A DNA stretch of 64,000 nt from Echiichthys vipera (Eukaryota; Chordata; Actinopteri; Perciformes; Trachinidae), in assembly GCA_963691815.1 (NCBI GenBank), contig OY829667.1, positions 16,444,563 to 16,508,562 of the forward strand, given 5' to 3'. Each line of letters starts with the position of its first letter. The first letter of the stretch is position 1. A model generated the notes under the pieces. That model ran no database searches and was not told the origin of the DNA. It saw nothing but the letters and a program-made list of their open reading frames with translations. Below are positions 49,746 to 63,440 of the stretch, piece by piece. A program made the position numbers and the translations under genes.

Positions 49746-51695
49746 GATCACATTGAATTATCACCCTGCCCAAACACAATGACTCATATGACCATAACAA
49801 AAATGATTCATGAGTTTCCTGAACCTCGTCCTCTTCAGTTAATGCTTGGTGCAGCGTAGTCATATAAAATGAATGGTTAAAATAACATTTCAGCAGAATA
49901 TATTACTGCTTTCCAATAGTAGAGGTTTCCAGGATCATTCTTTTAATCCGAGTAGATTATTATTCTGATTATTAATGATTGTTATAGATATAAGAACACA
50001 TCCAGGGAGAGAAAATGAGATGGAGGGGTTTTAGAGCAGTAAGGACAACAAACCTGAATGCACACCAGACTTATGAGATCACATTTTAACATTTCGCCTC
50101 ACATCAGGTAGAAGCCTTGATTTACGCGTTTTGATCGAGAAGGGTACTTAGGGCGACTTTTCAGAAGAAAACAAATATTCTCCTTGACGACAAAGACACA
50201 GAGGCGTAATGCCTGAGAACTTGTCTGTGTGCTTCATGCCAGAGATCGGCGAAGCCAGCCATTGAAGTGACATTTATGCCGCGAAGCGATAAATAGATGC
50301 AACACTCCACTGAGAAGACATTGTGTGTGCGGTATGCACATTTGCGGATGTACAGGTGTCGGTCCTTATGGTGAGTGTCTGGCCTGTGTCACTGTGGTTA
50401 TATGTCCAATCATGCACACTTGTGCCTGTGTGAGTGTGTGGTAATTTGATACTTAAGGAAAGCATCGTTCACGCCCGAGTGAGTCTAATGTGTGCAGACA
50501 TATGTGTAAGCAGTCTTGCTGTGTCTACATACAGTTACTGTTCATTATATAATAATAATATATATATATATATGTGTGTTGTGTGCAGACGTCTGTGTGT
50601 ATTCAACCAAAACTTGATATTTTAAGCCGTGTAGTATCTGTTTACTATAAATGTATGGAATGGAAGTTACAGGGTGTGTCTTACACATACAAACTACAGT
50701 ATATGTGCTTTTCATTTCTTTGTATTTATATCTCCAGAATGCTTTCATATATTTCTCAATGCAGAGAAGCAGTTTATATGCGGACGGTGCTTTGCTTGTC
50801 CTCCATAATGTGACGAAAAGAGATGACAATAGTCCTGCACCACGGGAGCTACTCCATCACAGACACAGACAACCGAGTGAATGATGATTCCAGCTTTGGT
50901 CCAGGGCCTGTACCCATCCTGCATCAGCTCCAGATAACATGACAGAGAGGATGTTGGTTCCGATTTAGTTTGTTGCTGTTCAACACAAGGAGCACTGATA
51001 GCATGGTAGAGGCTTAATCTACCTAAATTATAATTTGGGTTTAAATACAGAGCATTTGACCTTTAAAAAGGAAAAAAAAACACACACAGACATAAATAAA
51101 TAAATAATGAACAGGGGTGAAATGACTATCAAATGTTACTGTATCCAGGGGGTTTCAAATGCTCTGAGGATGGATGTTCTCAAACATGTTCGGGGGCTAT
51201 AGAGATATGAGACTGCAATGAAAAAAAAGCCCTTCCCCCTGGTCTGATGCTGGGTAACAGCTGGGGCTCCGAGGCAGGCTTTAGCTGAACAGAGAGCTAC
51301 GATGATGACTGACTGCAAGTCATAATTTACTACCACTTCACTGCTTCCAGGTTGAGGATGATGATGGGGATTAAAGTACAGTAGGTGGAAGGGGACCGTT
51401 TTTAAGGAAGTCTTCGTTTAAGGTGCTCCATAATTCACATCTGAAACATGGTCTTTTTTCTACCAGTGGAAAAATACATAGGTTCAATATAAACGGTGTT
51501 TTGAAGGTCGTGGTTTAGTATGTTTTCTTTACAACATTGTTCCAACAATTACAATGTTGTAATGTACTCTGAAACCATAAAACTCCAGAATATAGATTAT
51601 TTAAAGGATAGGAGCATCTTCAACTCATACTGCTACCATTACAGGCTGATTAGAAGTGTTTGAGTAAAAGACAATGCACTGTCATGTATTCAGGG
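49746..51695. other. Non-coding sequence
   Basis: No gene recognised. A TA-rich tract with (TA)8 lies at 50551-50574. The four overlapping frames around 50434-50884 on both strands are short and domain-free. Confidence 0.45.
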
Positions 51696-51736
51696 TGTAT
51701 GTATGTATGTATGTATGTATGTATGTATGTATGTAT
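51696..51736. repeat. (GTAT)n microsatellite
   Basis: About ten perfect GTAT units. Confidence 0.95.
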
Positions 51737-54493
51737 AGCATGTTTCTGGTAATTCCATTACTAAAGTCTATATGAAACAAAACCACATGGTAAAGCCTAT
51801 TTTGTATACTCGCTGTGTAAATTCAATTGTGACAACGTACAGAGTATTTTCTCATTTTATTAAAAAGAGAAGAATAGTTGTGATAGAAACAATAAAGGAT
51901 ATATACGATAGACATTTTTTATATCATGTCACCAAGCACAAATTACTACTATCTATACTGGACGTTCAAGAAAATATACTGCAATTAAACTGTGTTAGAC
52001 AAATACAACTATATTTTTATGCTTCATATGGGAGCTTGAATCAGCATCTGCAAGTCTGCAGAGCTATGCATTGGTAACAAATCTAGAATACTGTATTTCC
52101 ATAAACTGGGATTACACAGGTGATGAAAAAGGATGGATGTAAATAGGATGAGTCTTGTTGACAATGGCCTAGTAAATACTAACTGTAAATAGGTTCTTTT
52201 TACTGGAGAACACTGTGCATATAAAGGGCTGACAGGTATGGTAATCTCTGTAGACTCTGTCAGTCCAGGGATAAAGTTGGGGTGATGTTTAATACCCCCG
52301 GTCCTGTGTGATAGTGTTATCACTGACCTTGACTTGTACAACCCTTGGGAATCATTTTGCTCCAATGCGTAAAACCGCAATGTTTAACTTGTTCTCTGCT
52401 CAGCTCTGACTCTAAATCCCTGTCTGGCGTCACTGACCTTGAAGTCTGGCTTTGACGAGAGTAAATGTAATAGCATTACAACTGTTGTACAGAAAAGAGT
52501 CATGAGTGAGAGAGGGCACTTGGCAGATCAGAATATTCCCTAAAACGTATTTACTCTCGTGCTGGAGTGACGGCGATAGTGAGACACGCCCGGGGCTAGT
52601 AAACCTGTGCGTCCTTGCATGCTTGCATGTGTGTGACAGGCCGAACCATGAGAGTCCCTTAGGCATACAGAAGTCAGCACAAAATGAGGTGGGACGAACA
52701 ATGAGGACTCTCCTCAACAAAACTTCAGGCTCTCAAACCCGCGTCTGCTGCTGTGCCTATGATAACAAAATCTGTGTTTCCAATTACACATACAAAAACA
52801 TGAATACATAGATAGATAGATAACTCAATGGCAGACCCCATGAGTTGGGTTTCTCAAGTCAAGCAAGGCAATAACTACTTCTACAAAATATTTTCCCTCA
52901 AGCCTTAGAAACAGTAGGCCACCACATGAGCAGAAAGGAATTAATTCACCACCCCCTGGGCACGCTCTGCTCTTCTTAGCCCTGCAGGCATTCTGTACCT
53001 TTGAATCTTCACGCTTTGCCTCTTTTTTTTATTTGCAGAAGGCCGCAAGGGATGGCACTAGCTCCTCTATGTTTTTATTACTATTATAAGAGCTCTGCTT
53101 TCAGGAAGAACAGCAATACCACTTGCCAAGGTTACAAGGAATATCCAACACGACAAACATGCAAAACGGTCGTAACAGTGAAGTCACAAAAACACATCTT
53201 AATGAGCTTTGTCACTTCTTTCACCCTCTGTTGGCCTATGGTGGATGCCTAGGGTCCCATACATATGGAGTATTTTAGGTTTTTCACCTGCAAGTGAGGA
53301 ACTTCACCAAAAACTGACACAATAATGCCCTTTCCCACTGCACACAGGCACTTGTGGATCCAATACTGTAGTACAGCAAAGACATGATCCCTGAGTGGCT
53401 TCTCTCCCAATTAATACCTGCCAAAGGTGTTGATGAAGCACCAAGTGTAGCTCGAAGCACCCCAGCCAAGGCGAAAACCCAACTCACCATGGTGGTGGGT
53501 AAGTAAATTTCCCCTGTGCCACACAGGCATTACCCCATGGGAGCTTTATTGTGACAAATCTCTTTTCGCTACACTTTTAACAGAAAATATTTCTCTTCTA
53601 CAGAGTTGTTGCGTATATATGCGTTCCCGTCTGCAGTATGCCAAAGCGTTCTATATTTAACTGACTTCTACAAGCCCACACATACCTTCAGGCTCAGTTA
53701 AAATTCAAAACCCTGGCTGTGGCCCTAGCAGGAGACCTCAAAAAAGAAATGAATCGTGAACAACTGAGCCAAGCCTTTAAATCAAACCATCCACCCACCC
53801 CGAATTGGACCACATATTACACATGTTCCTGGTTTGGATCCATTTAGCCCCCCTATACACTCCGTTAGGCAAGGATGAAAACTAGACATGGTGCAAAAGG
53901 TGTGATGCACCATGACTCACGGATAAAACATTACAGAAATAAGGGAAGGGAAGGGTGAAGGGGACTTAAGTGCAGTGGGAGTGTAACATGGGCTGTAGAA
54001 AGGATTTCAGCAGGAGATTCAGGGTGAATCAAGGAAGAAGGAAAGTATGGAAATAAGATTGTGGTGAACTTCCATTATCAGGATAATTGTGAATATTCGC
54101 AAAAAAGTTTGATCATTTAGGCTGTTTGCATATTTCTACTCGGTTTCTCTAAGAATTCTGTCCTCTCTGTGATCACTGCATGTCCGTTCTGCTGTATTTT
54201 ATTATATACTATAATTTGACTTTTAATGACTTTTTTTTTGACAAGGAGGGCTTTGATTTGCAATCTTTAATCTTATTTAAGATTTTTACTAAAAAAAAGA
54301 TATTCACCGAAAAGAGGTCTGTTCTATCTGTGATGCAATCAAATATTTGTATCTTAAAATGTAAGGGTAAAGTAATTCCAGTGTGATTTAGTGCCATTTT
54401 AAGAGTTTAAAGCAATCAATCTCAGTAACTTTGGCCAGGATAATCGTGACATAACATTTTTATATCATCCCATGCCTAAAAACGAGAGGAAAT
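51737..54493. other. Non-coding sequence
   Basis: About 2.8 kb with no recognised exon. The frame 51772-52077 (101 codons) is AT-rich and lacks a domain. A short (GATA)4 lies at 52809-52823. 53290-53900 contains transposon-like words such as CCCTTTCCCACTGCACACAG but no ends were found. Confidence 0.4.
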
Positions 54494-54508
54494 GGGGGGG
54501 GGGGGGGG
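54494..54508 (+). repeat. Poly-G run
   Basis: Fifteen consecutive guanines. Confidence 0.9.
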
Positions 54509-57500
54509 TAATTAATGAAGATAAGGTCGAACTTGTTAAGCGGTAACGAGCAATCTAAACAGGAAAAAGAGTTAAGAGGCAGGACAAAAATGGAAGAAAG
54601 AGGCACAAGGATGTTGAGGAGGGTGTTGTTATAATGGCCTCCCTCCATAATGATTTCTGAGATCCTCCTAATTGGGCAAATCTCAGAGCAGGCACCCAAG
54701 CACCCTGCTTTGGAGAACAGGTCAGACAGAGAGCAAGAAAGAGGGACGGAAGGAAAGGGAAAACATTTACAGAAACAAGGGGGGCGCCATGAAAAGGTTG
54801 AGCTATGTGAGTCTAATGAATTGAAGGGTTGTACAAGAGCAGCATTGACCTCCAACTCCCTGCTCTCTACTTGCCTTAATTCCTCTTTCCACGCTCACCA
54901 GCTCTCACTACCCCGTTGTGAATCAATGAGCAGCAGGATCGACTGAAATTTTGAAAAATAGGTTTTGCTTGAGACGATGACACAACTGAGGCTTAGAGTG
55001 GCCCGGGGACCTTGTTTGGATAGTGCGGCCACTGACAAAATGGCCCTGGATGAGGAGTGAGAGAGAAGGGGAATAGTGCTCTATGAGGGCCTCTCCAGAG
55101 GACTAATTTATGAGCATCCTGATCAATGGGTTAATTAAGTGGAGAGAGAAGAAAATGGAGCGGGCAGGGGCTGGCCAGAGTGGCCGGTGGGAAAGGAGAA
55201 CGAGGGAGGGATGGAAGGGTGAATTGGTGGAGGTTTGGAAGGTGATGACAAGAGAGGTAGTCAAATTTTGGCATGATGTAGAGCCAACTGTAAAGTCCTG
55301 GAGTCAAATTACCTTGTGTGCTTACCTAAATTGACTGCGACCATCCAATAATTCTCCGACGGGAATTTCTTTACATTAGTGATGATTATGAACTATCGGC
55401 TCACCTTGAATCAATACTACTCCACCTCTTCAGATTTGTCAAAAGTCGTCAAAATAAGATGTCAAGAATCCCTGGGGCAGTCTTTCAGAGACCTTTGGAA
55501 AATCAATTCAGATATTTACCTGTCAAAAAAATCTCGAAAGGAGGAATCGGGTCAAGCACACGCACATACACGTCAACCGTGCTTGCAGTGGTTCTGTCTT
55601 CCAGAATGTGAAGCACGTTCTCCAGTGAGAGGGATAGAGCTCATCCTTTGAAATGTGTTTATTTCCCACAAAAGGAGAGAGGGAGAAAGATGCAGTGAAA
55701 GAATCAGGGCCGGAAAATCCTGCTGACTTGCAGCCTTCTAAATCGCCGCCCCCTTTCTCCAATTCCCCTTCTTATTTCCAAGTCTCTGGAGTTTAAACCC
55801 AAATGGAAAGAGACTGTTTCATGTAAGCACCGGGGGAACTCTGGTTGCTTTCTTCCCAGGTCTTCATCTTTGCAGAAACACCCTTGACCGACCAAATTCC
55901 GCCATCTAAAAGCAATACACGTTAACATATATCCCAGCAAAGCAATCTCACCACTCATTAACTGTTAGCACTAGCATGTGATCAAGGTTACATTCCCTTA
56001 TCGACGGCTAATTAAAGTGACAGGGTCCTATCTTTCTTGCTCTAATGGTGAGGTATTCCTCTCTTTACATTCCACCTATACAATCCAGTCGCTTTTACCT
56101 ATACAGTCCATTCTTCCATTACTTGTTCTTCTATATTCCTATTGAGATGACGCCTGCCTCCTAAAATCTTAAATGTTTCACCACAAAATCCCTTTCGCTC
56201 TTTCTTATACCTTCAAGACAGTCAGAGGGGACATATGAAGGGCACTGCACAGGGAAGATGAGTCATTTCCACCAAGATACTGTAGCCTGAGGGTAGCAGA
56301 TAAGTGCACTCAATAAAGTTCGGTACGAGTCAGAACACTGACATTTATGTTCCTGGTGCTGTGAGCTGCTACCTGTGCAAGTGTAGTCCACGGAAATCTG
56401 CTCATGCAGGGTGTTTGGCCCAGGAGTGATCCGCACAGATTGGAATTTAGCCCCCTCTTTCCTGCTACAATTTGTCAGCAGAGGAATTGCTTCAGCCTTG
56501 AGAGACAGTGTGAAGAGCTACAGATGAATGATTCACCCAGTGTGCTTTGTTTTTCGATGAAGGATGGAGGATACACACGGCGCATCCTTAAATATTAAGA
56601 GAAAACAAAAAGAAAGTGCCTTTGGTCAAAACAAATCCAAGGAGAGAGGCGTGCCAAAGGTTTTGAGGCGTTTGCTCTTTAGCGTGTGCACAAAGGCAGA
56701 ACCCTTTCACTGCTGCGAGTGTGTACGTGTGCGTGTTCATCCTGGGGGTAAATGTTTTCTTTGCTGATTGTGACAATAACAGCGACGATCATTGCCTGCT
56801 TGGCATCATCGAGCGCAAAAGTGGAACACTGCCATTCTGATGCTCATTCATCACTGTCGTGCTTGTGCTTTCAGCCCTAACCGGCACACACACACACACA
56901 CATACACAACCACAAATACATCCAGAAACTAGGAAAGGCCTGTCAAGGAGGAGACATCCTAATTCACTATGTAGGCTTATTCTTTTCATTAGCGTCCGCC
57001 ATCACGACAGCTAAAGCCCAGCAGCCTATCAATGCATCAACTGGAGCTGGACGGCAAACAGAAGTACTGGAAACGCTCCATTTGTTTAGAGGTGGAGGGG
57101 TCGAGGCTCAATACAGAGTGAGGTTGAAGAGGTGGCGTGCAACTGTACACGCATGCTTGCACTCAACCCATCCACTCCTTAACAATAAATGTCATAGCAG
57201 TAGAGAGAGGTAGTTGCTAAAAACAGCTCAACCAGAGCTCCTCCAGGCAGCACTCATAACTGCAGCAGTGACCCCTGGGAGATCGACAGAGGCGAATGGT
57301 ATCTCTGAGCCATCAAGTGTTGCCATTAGCCGGCAGCTCTGGCCATGCCTCAAACCCAACCACCGCGTCCCACCGTCACTTATGTAAACAGACGGACATC
57401 AATTGGATGACGGTCGGGCCTGTACCGCGGGACAGCCATTGACTATGCCGCCGCAGCTAGGCTCATTATGTTTGACTGACTGAGGCAGCGGCACACACCA

Positions 57501-58672
57501 GCACAAGAGGGAAATATATGTGTTTTATAACAACCCTCATCATTATACAGTGCAGCCACAGTGATAACACTTCAGCATGTTGGCCAACACAGCCACTGCT
57601 GCTGCTACCTTTGCCAGCATTACCATTCAACTGGTCTTTCTCTAGCTAGTTGTTAGGGCTTTCGGCTGACAGCTCATACTAATATGTGTGGTGGTGTGTC
57701 AGCCCATACTAATGTGTGTGCAACAGCAGGGAAAAGGTAGCACATAGCAGATGTTAAGAGTGTAAAATAGAGATGATGGTGTTGTAATATTGTGGCATGC
57801 CTCTCCCTCTCTCCCTGTTGTACAGTATCCACCCTCACAGCTTGCTTTTCTGAAAACGCCCCCCTGTTTGCTCTTCTGCTTGCTACCTCCACTCTTTTCG
57901 ATTTCTTGTGACATGCGCGGTCACTTGACTTTCCGAGCACATTCTCATCTCCTCGCTCTGTGTGTGCTTGGGGTAAGAGGGCAGGAATAGCGCCCTGCCT
58001 ACCTGTCTGTCTCCCAGACCCGTTGACCCGCAGCTTGTTTGCGATGCTGAGGGTTTACTACGGAGTATTTGCAGGGACGTGGCTACTCGTGACCTTGAGA
58101 TGCTGTCAATACCATAACTCACTCAATTTCTCTGCGTCCCCTTCGATGGCAAAATGTAACAGGGAGTGTGTGACAAAGATGCATTGCAGTGTTATGTGAG
58201 CACGAGACTGTAATGAATAACAAGGGGGGACAAAAAATAAAAGGATACTTCACAAACACATTAATCTCCAGCTATGTTGCAATGAGATTTGTGTATAAAA
58301 TCCCTGGACTACGAAAAGGATTGCAGAGGGGTATTAAGGGCAAAAACAACGCACACAGGTAGAATTCCCATGCATGCACCAGAGAGATACAGGGATGTGG
58401 CTCAGTTTGCCAGAGGGATGAGCTGCACTGCTCAGAGCAACATGGATTCCAACTGTCTGTCAATCTGACCAGAAAGCAGGATGTATTAAATTCCGGGTGT
58501 TGCTGACTCCAGTGTTGTTGATTCCATCAAATCACCCTTTCTATTCAGGACCCGGCTCTGCCACACAGAGGCGTGAAATGCCATTGTGGCCTTGCACCTC
58601 TATTATGAATGGAATTATTTGTTCAAAAATCCCTCAATCACAGTGCTTTTAGCCTTTGCAGGTTTCCTTTTG
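54509..58672. other. Non-coding stretch, repeat-poor
   Basis: About 4.2 kb with little simple repeat apart from short (CA)n at 56884-56901 and a 30-base local duplication (CAGCYCATACTAATRTGTGTG) at 57669-57718. No exon recognised. It is one of the least transposon-rich parts of the window and contains the weak regulatory candidate at 57240-57480. Confidence 0.45.
57240..57480. promoter_or_regulatory. Possible conserved non-coding element (weak)
   Basis: A stretch of balanced composition, with scattered CpG and no simple repeat, that includes GGCCTGTACCGCGGGACAGC and GCCGCCGCAGCTAGGCTCAT. It stands out from the surrounding AT-rich sequence but gives no long frame on either strand. This is a composition-based guess. 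Confidence 0.15.
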
Positions 58673-58680
58673 TCAGAGGG

Positions 58681-59686
58681 TACGGATGGGAATCGAGAGC
58701 CGGTTCCAGTTGAGAACCAGTATCAAATGGGAATCGTAACCGGAACCATATTCCTTCTTATCAATTCCTTCTATCGATGCCGGCATAAGGGATGACATGA
58801 TTAACCGAATTTTCCATGACCGTGGTCCTGATTCCTGAGTTGTCACCCTGTTAAAACAAATCTTGTGTGAGTTTGAGAGTTGTGCACCTGAAATGTTGAG
58901 AAAAATAGCTGTAAAAATATCAACGAGAACTGACGTTCCAGCCTGAAATCAGCAGCGGCAGCGTGGGAGCATTTTGGAAAAAACAAAAGGACCAGGGAGT
59001 TGTTATAGAAGATAGATATCCAATTTGCAAAAGGTGCCCTTGAAAAAGTGACTGCAATGGGTCCAACAATTTGTTTGAACATAAAGGTAAAAATATGCAA
59101 CTTGTGAATGAAACGTCACTAAGCTGGACTAAAACAGTGTAAACTCGGCTGTAGTGTTACGTGCAACGGAAACCTCTATCTTCAATATAAAGTAGGCTAA
59201 ATGTTTTATGTGAGGGACCAAAAGAATGCTCACGTGTCTTTTTCCTTCTACAGTGTCAAATCATACATTTCCTGGTTAATCATTGTGAAAACTTTGAAAC
59301 CGGGATATTTCATAAAATTCCTAAATATCATGTTGTGACATCCCTAACCAACATGTTTTTTTTTGGACGATACATTGCAAAACAGTGACGCCAGACTCAT
59401 GCTGCTGCCGGAAACGTGCATGAAGAGGAGCTATAATGTTATTATAATGCAACGCTTAGGCTTAGCAGATTTGTTTTTCTTTGAAAAACCTGAAAACTGC
59501 AATATAAAAGAAAAAGAAGGAAAAAAAGACTCAGGTAATAAAACAATTGTGTTGATGCTGAAAATCTGCGTATCTGCTTTTTTTTTCCCCCACACAGAGA
59601 ATTGATCAGGAATCAATTGGGGAATCGTTAAAGAATCTGACCAAAAGGCAGACTCAATACTGGCATCTTATCAATTCCCATGCTTA
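58681..59686. mobile_element. hAT-type non-autonomous element, 1006 bp, 8-bp TSD with one mismatch
   Basis: TCAGAGGG (58673-58680) and TCAGAGAG (59687-59694) flank the element. The left terminus is TACGGATGGGAATCGAGAGC; reading in from the right it is TAAGCATGGGAATTGATAAG. Subterminal GAACCGG/TTCC words match a common fish element. It contains a second inverted-repeat element at 58786-59346. No transposase frame. Confidence 0.82.
58786..59346. mobile_element. Nested inverted-repeat element, about 561 bp
   Basis: The left end TAAGGGATGACATGATTAAC and, reading in from the right, TAGGGATGTCACAACATGAT are similar inverted termini. Taking the outer bases one position in, flanks GCCGGCAT and ACCAACAT agree at 5 of 8 positions, all differences being G/A. 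It sits inside the 58681-59686 element. Confidence 0.55.
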
Positions 59687-59694
59687 TCAGAGAG

Positions 59695-61261
59695 AATGTG
59701 GAGCTGTATGCAACCCCCTGCACTGTCCAACTGTTCTGGGTGGTTTCTCACTGTCTCTGTATCTTCCTTTGGCTTTTATCTCTTTGAAGCAAAGAGGAGT
59801 AAATGTTCATTGATCTTAGCCGGTGGTGGTCAGCCGGGTTCTAGCGGGAGCTGGAAGGACCGGTGATGGGAAGGTTGCCACAGCTTTTGGCTGGAGACTC
59901 GGGAAGCAAACGTCAGATTTTTTCGATCCCAACGTATCGGAGAGTGTTTTGACCTTGATCTAACCTTAACGAGCCCACAGGGGACATTACGGCGCCATTC
60001 GCCTCGCGTAGTCTGACATGGACGTTTGAAGACAAACAGACGGGACAGAGGAAAGAGAGAGTGTGTGAGGGAGAAACATGAGAGACAGAAACAATAAGAG
60101 GGGACGTACAAAATAGCAGAAAACACTGCAATGTAAAGAAAAAGAAGAGAAAGAGAGAGGAATGATGGAGCTGGGACACGTAATGGCTCCAACTCCTCGT
60201 CTCCTTCTTGCACCCCAGAGAGCGAAGATCTCATTCAACAGGCTCAGACAAAGGAGAGAGATGGGCCACTGTGGGACAAAACAGACACAGGCCGAGTAGG
60301 GAAGATGGAGGTACTTTCCTCAGAGAACAATCCTCAACATTATAATATAATCTTACAACTTTACTCGTTTAATAACTTGAAAAGAAAATTACCAGCATCC
60401 ACCGTTAATAAGCACAGTGTAGTGTAGTAAGGACTCCAGCTGTAAAGAATTGTAATTAAGACGTACTAATTGCTTACATTTGCTTATTTTTAATGGAGTA
60501 AAATATTTAGGCCTAATGAGATCATGCTGGCACCAGAGAACATTGTTTACTGGGCTTTATTACAAAGGAAAAAATGCAGCCTCCAGCAATTTGGACATTG
60601 CAGCAGTCGATATGGTGATGTCAGTAGTTTTTTGATTCATTTCGCAGCCTTAATATACACAGACACATTCAGGAGCACGCGTTCAAGCCAGAGAAAACTA
60701 AAGCTTCAGGTTCAAAATCTTTGCGGGACTTAGCCTTCCAAAAAGATGCTGCCATAGCAACGACACACACTCCTTGCAAAAACACAAGCCGGGCTCCCTT
60801 TGAACCACATGAATGAGTCGGCCACAAATGGATGGAGAAGAGAAACAAATGAATACACGACTGAGGCATAAAGGCAATAAAAGAGTCGTGCAGAGTTTAT
60901 ATGGTCTTACAAAAGCATACTGTCTTTGGCAGGAGGGAGATAGACCAAAAGTCAAATTCAATGGGGAGTGAGCGGTAGCCTACGCATGACAATAAGCACA
61001 TGGGTGATTACATGGGGAGACTGGTACTCAAGGGAGAAGGAGAAGCATATTCCCACTGTGAACAGCTTGTTGTCAATTACCAAACCTTGCTATATAAAAA
61101 AAGAGCCTCCATTGTAGAGCTATTCCTTTTAATCAGCTTTAGTTTGTACAAGAGAAACATGGTTTGGTGGTGGAGTTTAATAGCAACACAGATGAAGCTA
61201 CAGAAACGGGTACATGTCACAAAATGAGCCTAAATATTAACCAACACAATTTGGAATTTTT
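59695..61261. other. Non-coding sequence
   Basis: No gene recognised. Purine-rich patch at 60040-60160; the minus-strand frames there (59830-60238) are Ser/Leu/Phe-rich shadows of it. Confidence 0.45.
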
Positions 61262-62320
61262 TAGGACTGCAGCCAACGATTATTTTCATCATCAATTAAT
61301 CTACCAATTATTTTCTCAAGTAATCATTAGGTCAAAAAATGGTCAAAAATTGTCAAAAATGTCCATCCCAGTGTCTCAAAGTTCAAGGTGATGTCTTTAA
61401 ATCTCTTATGTTGTCAGTCAAAACTTAAAGATATTCAGTTTAATATCATATAGGGTTGTCAAAATGATGCTCGGAAAATAATCAATACTAAAATTTTATC
61501 CGATTACATACTAACTTGCAAAAGTATCGATATTTTTGCTGTCAACAATGCCGTCTCCGCCGCCTCCAGTTAATGCGTAATGTAAGGTCCCCCAGCAGCA
61601 CTGCAGACAGACAACTACAGCTCGTCTCTCTGATCACATGAACGCTGGTTCATCATGTTAACGTCACTGAGCTGACCGAACACAGCCAGTGCTGCTGCTG
61701 GAGGACCTTCGCTACTAGTATTAGTAAAAAATGAACAAAGCAAAAGTGCCATTCGGAAGTATTTAGCATACGAGGCTAACGGCCAGGGAGAGGCTAAGGA
61801 TGTACACTAGCCCATATGCTAACAAAGCTAAAGTGGAGCTAAGCAGCTAATGTCATCAGTCCTGTCCGTCTAACATTAAGAGATGTTAATGTAACAGGAT
61901 GACATGAATTGTGTGTGTTTACATTGTGGAGAAACCCGACTGCCAACAACTTATTCACCAAGTGAATCCAAGGTTTAACCTCCTTCATGGAATCATTTAA
62001 TGTCCACAGAAATCCCTGAGCTCTAAAAACACAATATAGAAAACCAGAATTTGAAAATATTTGTGATTTGTGTTTTCTTTCCTTTTGCATGACGTCAGAC
62101 AGCCTTTGAAAGGTGTTTTTATTGATTTTGTTTGTATTGTTATAATCTTTATTTTAAAAATTCTGCCCGCGTTTTCATTGATTTTGAAATTCGAGTATCG
62201 TCAAAACCCTAATACCATATAAAACAGAGAAAAGCAGGAAATCTTCATATTTTTTCCGCCATATTTGCAAGGAAAATAGTTGATAGGCAATTTTTCTATC
62301 GATCAATCCTTGCACCTCTA
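61262..62320 (-). mobile_element. MITE (TAGGGCTGCAAC family) interrupted by a hAT-type element
   Basis: The left terminus TAGGACTGCAGCCAACGATT and a right end whose inverse reads TAGAGGTGCAAGGATTGATC bound the host MITE, which runs in the opposite orientation to the other copies (AAACTGAATATCTTT lies on the minus strand near 61429-61443). The insertion occupies 61451-62211. MITE flank duplication not identified. Confidence 0.8.
61451..62211. mobile_element. hAT-type non-autonomous element, 761 bp, 8-bp TSD with one mismatch
   Basis: ATATCATA (61443-61450) and ATACCATA (62212-62219) flank the element. Termini TAGGGTTGTCAAAATGATGC and, reading in from the right, TAGGGTTTTGACGATACTCG are imperfect inverted repeats. 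No transposase frame was found. It lies wholly inside the MITE at 61262-62320. Confidence 0.85.
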
Positions 62321-63440
62321 TTGTTCATTGAGTGTGTGTCCGTTAGTCAACTTTTATGATACACATCCCACCGTCACATTGAAACTTTAAAGCTGAAAAG
62401 TAGAAGATACAGTATATTGTGACTGAAATAAAATGACGCCAACAGACCTCACAATTCATTTCTGCACCCTGACTGACACTTTCCTTCCTTCCTTCCTCAG
62501 CTTCTCGTAACAGAAGGCAAATATGAACAACAGCGCCTCCCTGAGGACTTGTGTGTTCTCCCAGCCTTGGCTTTACTAATTCATTTCGAGTTTGCAACAC
62601 AAACATTTAATTTCACCAGCATTCATAAGAGTCTCCAGTTCTCCAACATGTCAGCTGCCATAATACTGAAGATTTTGTACCCAGATGATGACATCTCCCA
62701 CCTAAAATTAGCAGCAACTGCTGTCATCTCCACAGTCAGCAAACGTCCAAACACACTGGGGGACCTGCTGCCACTGATTTATCCACAGTAAAAATAAATA
62801 GTGAGGGATAAAATTAGCAGTAAACGGACGGCGCTTTTAAAAAGGACTGTGAAACTGTGATTGTGATGGCTATTTCAACCCACCCTGTCAAAACACTAGC
62901 CTGCATCTGTTGACTGCTTAGTGGCCCGCGGTGGGAGCCATCAATCTACCCGACAACACGCTTTGAACGCTTCGGCTCCATCTGCCTCCAGCTTTGCTGC
63001 ATCTTGCCCAGGATGGATGGCATTGAGCAATGTTTTCAGGGGTCTTGCATGCATCTGCCTGGGACACACACAGAAAATGAACCAAATTCCAAAACGCTCA
63101 CACACATTAAGTAGTGTGTGCAGGCCTCCTTGACAAGGCCACCTGGTCTTGTGGTTTTATACGCTTATTGTAAATCAGCCACTGACCCAAAATGAATGAG
63201 AATACACCATAATGCATTGCTGCAGAATAGCAGTACGATGTCTCCCCCTCACTTTCTCCCATTCTGTGTGTACATATTTCTCTCTCACGCAAATGCCTGC
63301 AATAATTCTCGAAAATGCATTAGCGTGCCACCTTTATCCCCCTCAAATACCTCCACAGGTCTTCAAAGTTTCCAGCCAGCCACTATCCACAAAAATAACA
63401 ACTCCTCTGTGACAATATCTATTTAGCACAAGGACAATCG
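62321..63440. other. Non-coding sequence
   Basis: No gene recognised. A short (CCTT)n patch lies at 62481-62498. The frames 62549-62791 and 62921-63133 have no domains. Confidence 0.45.
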
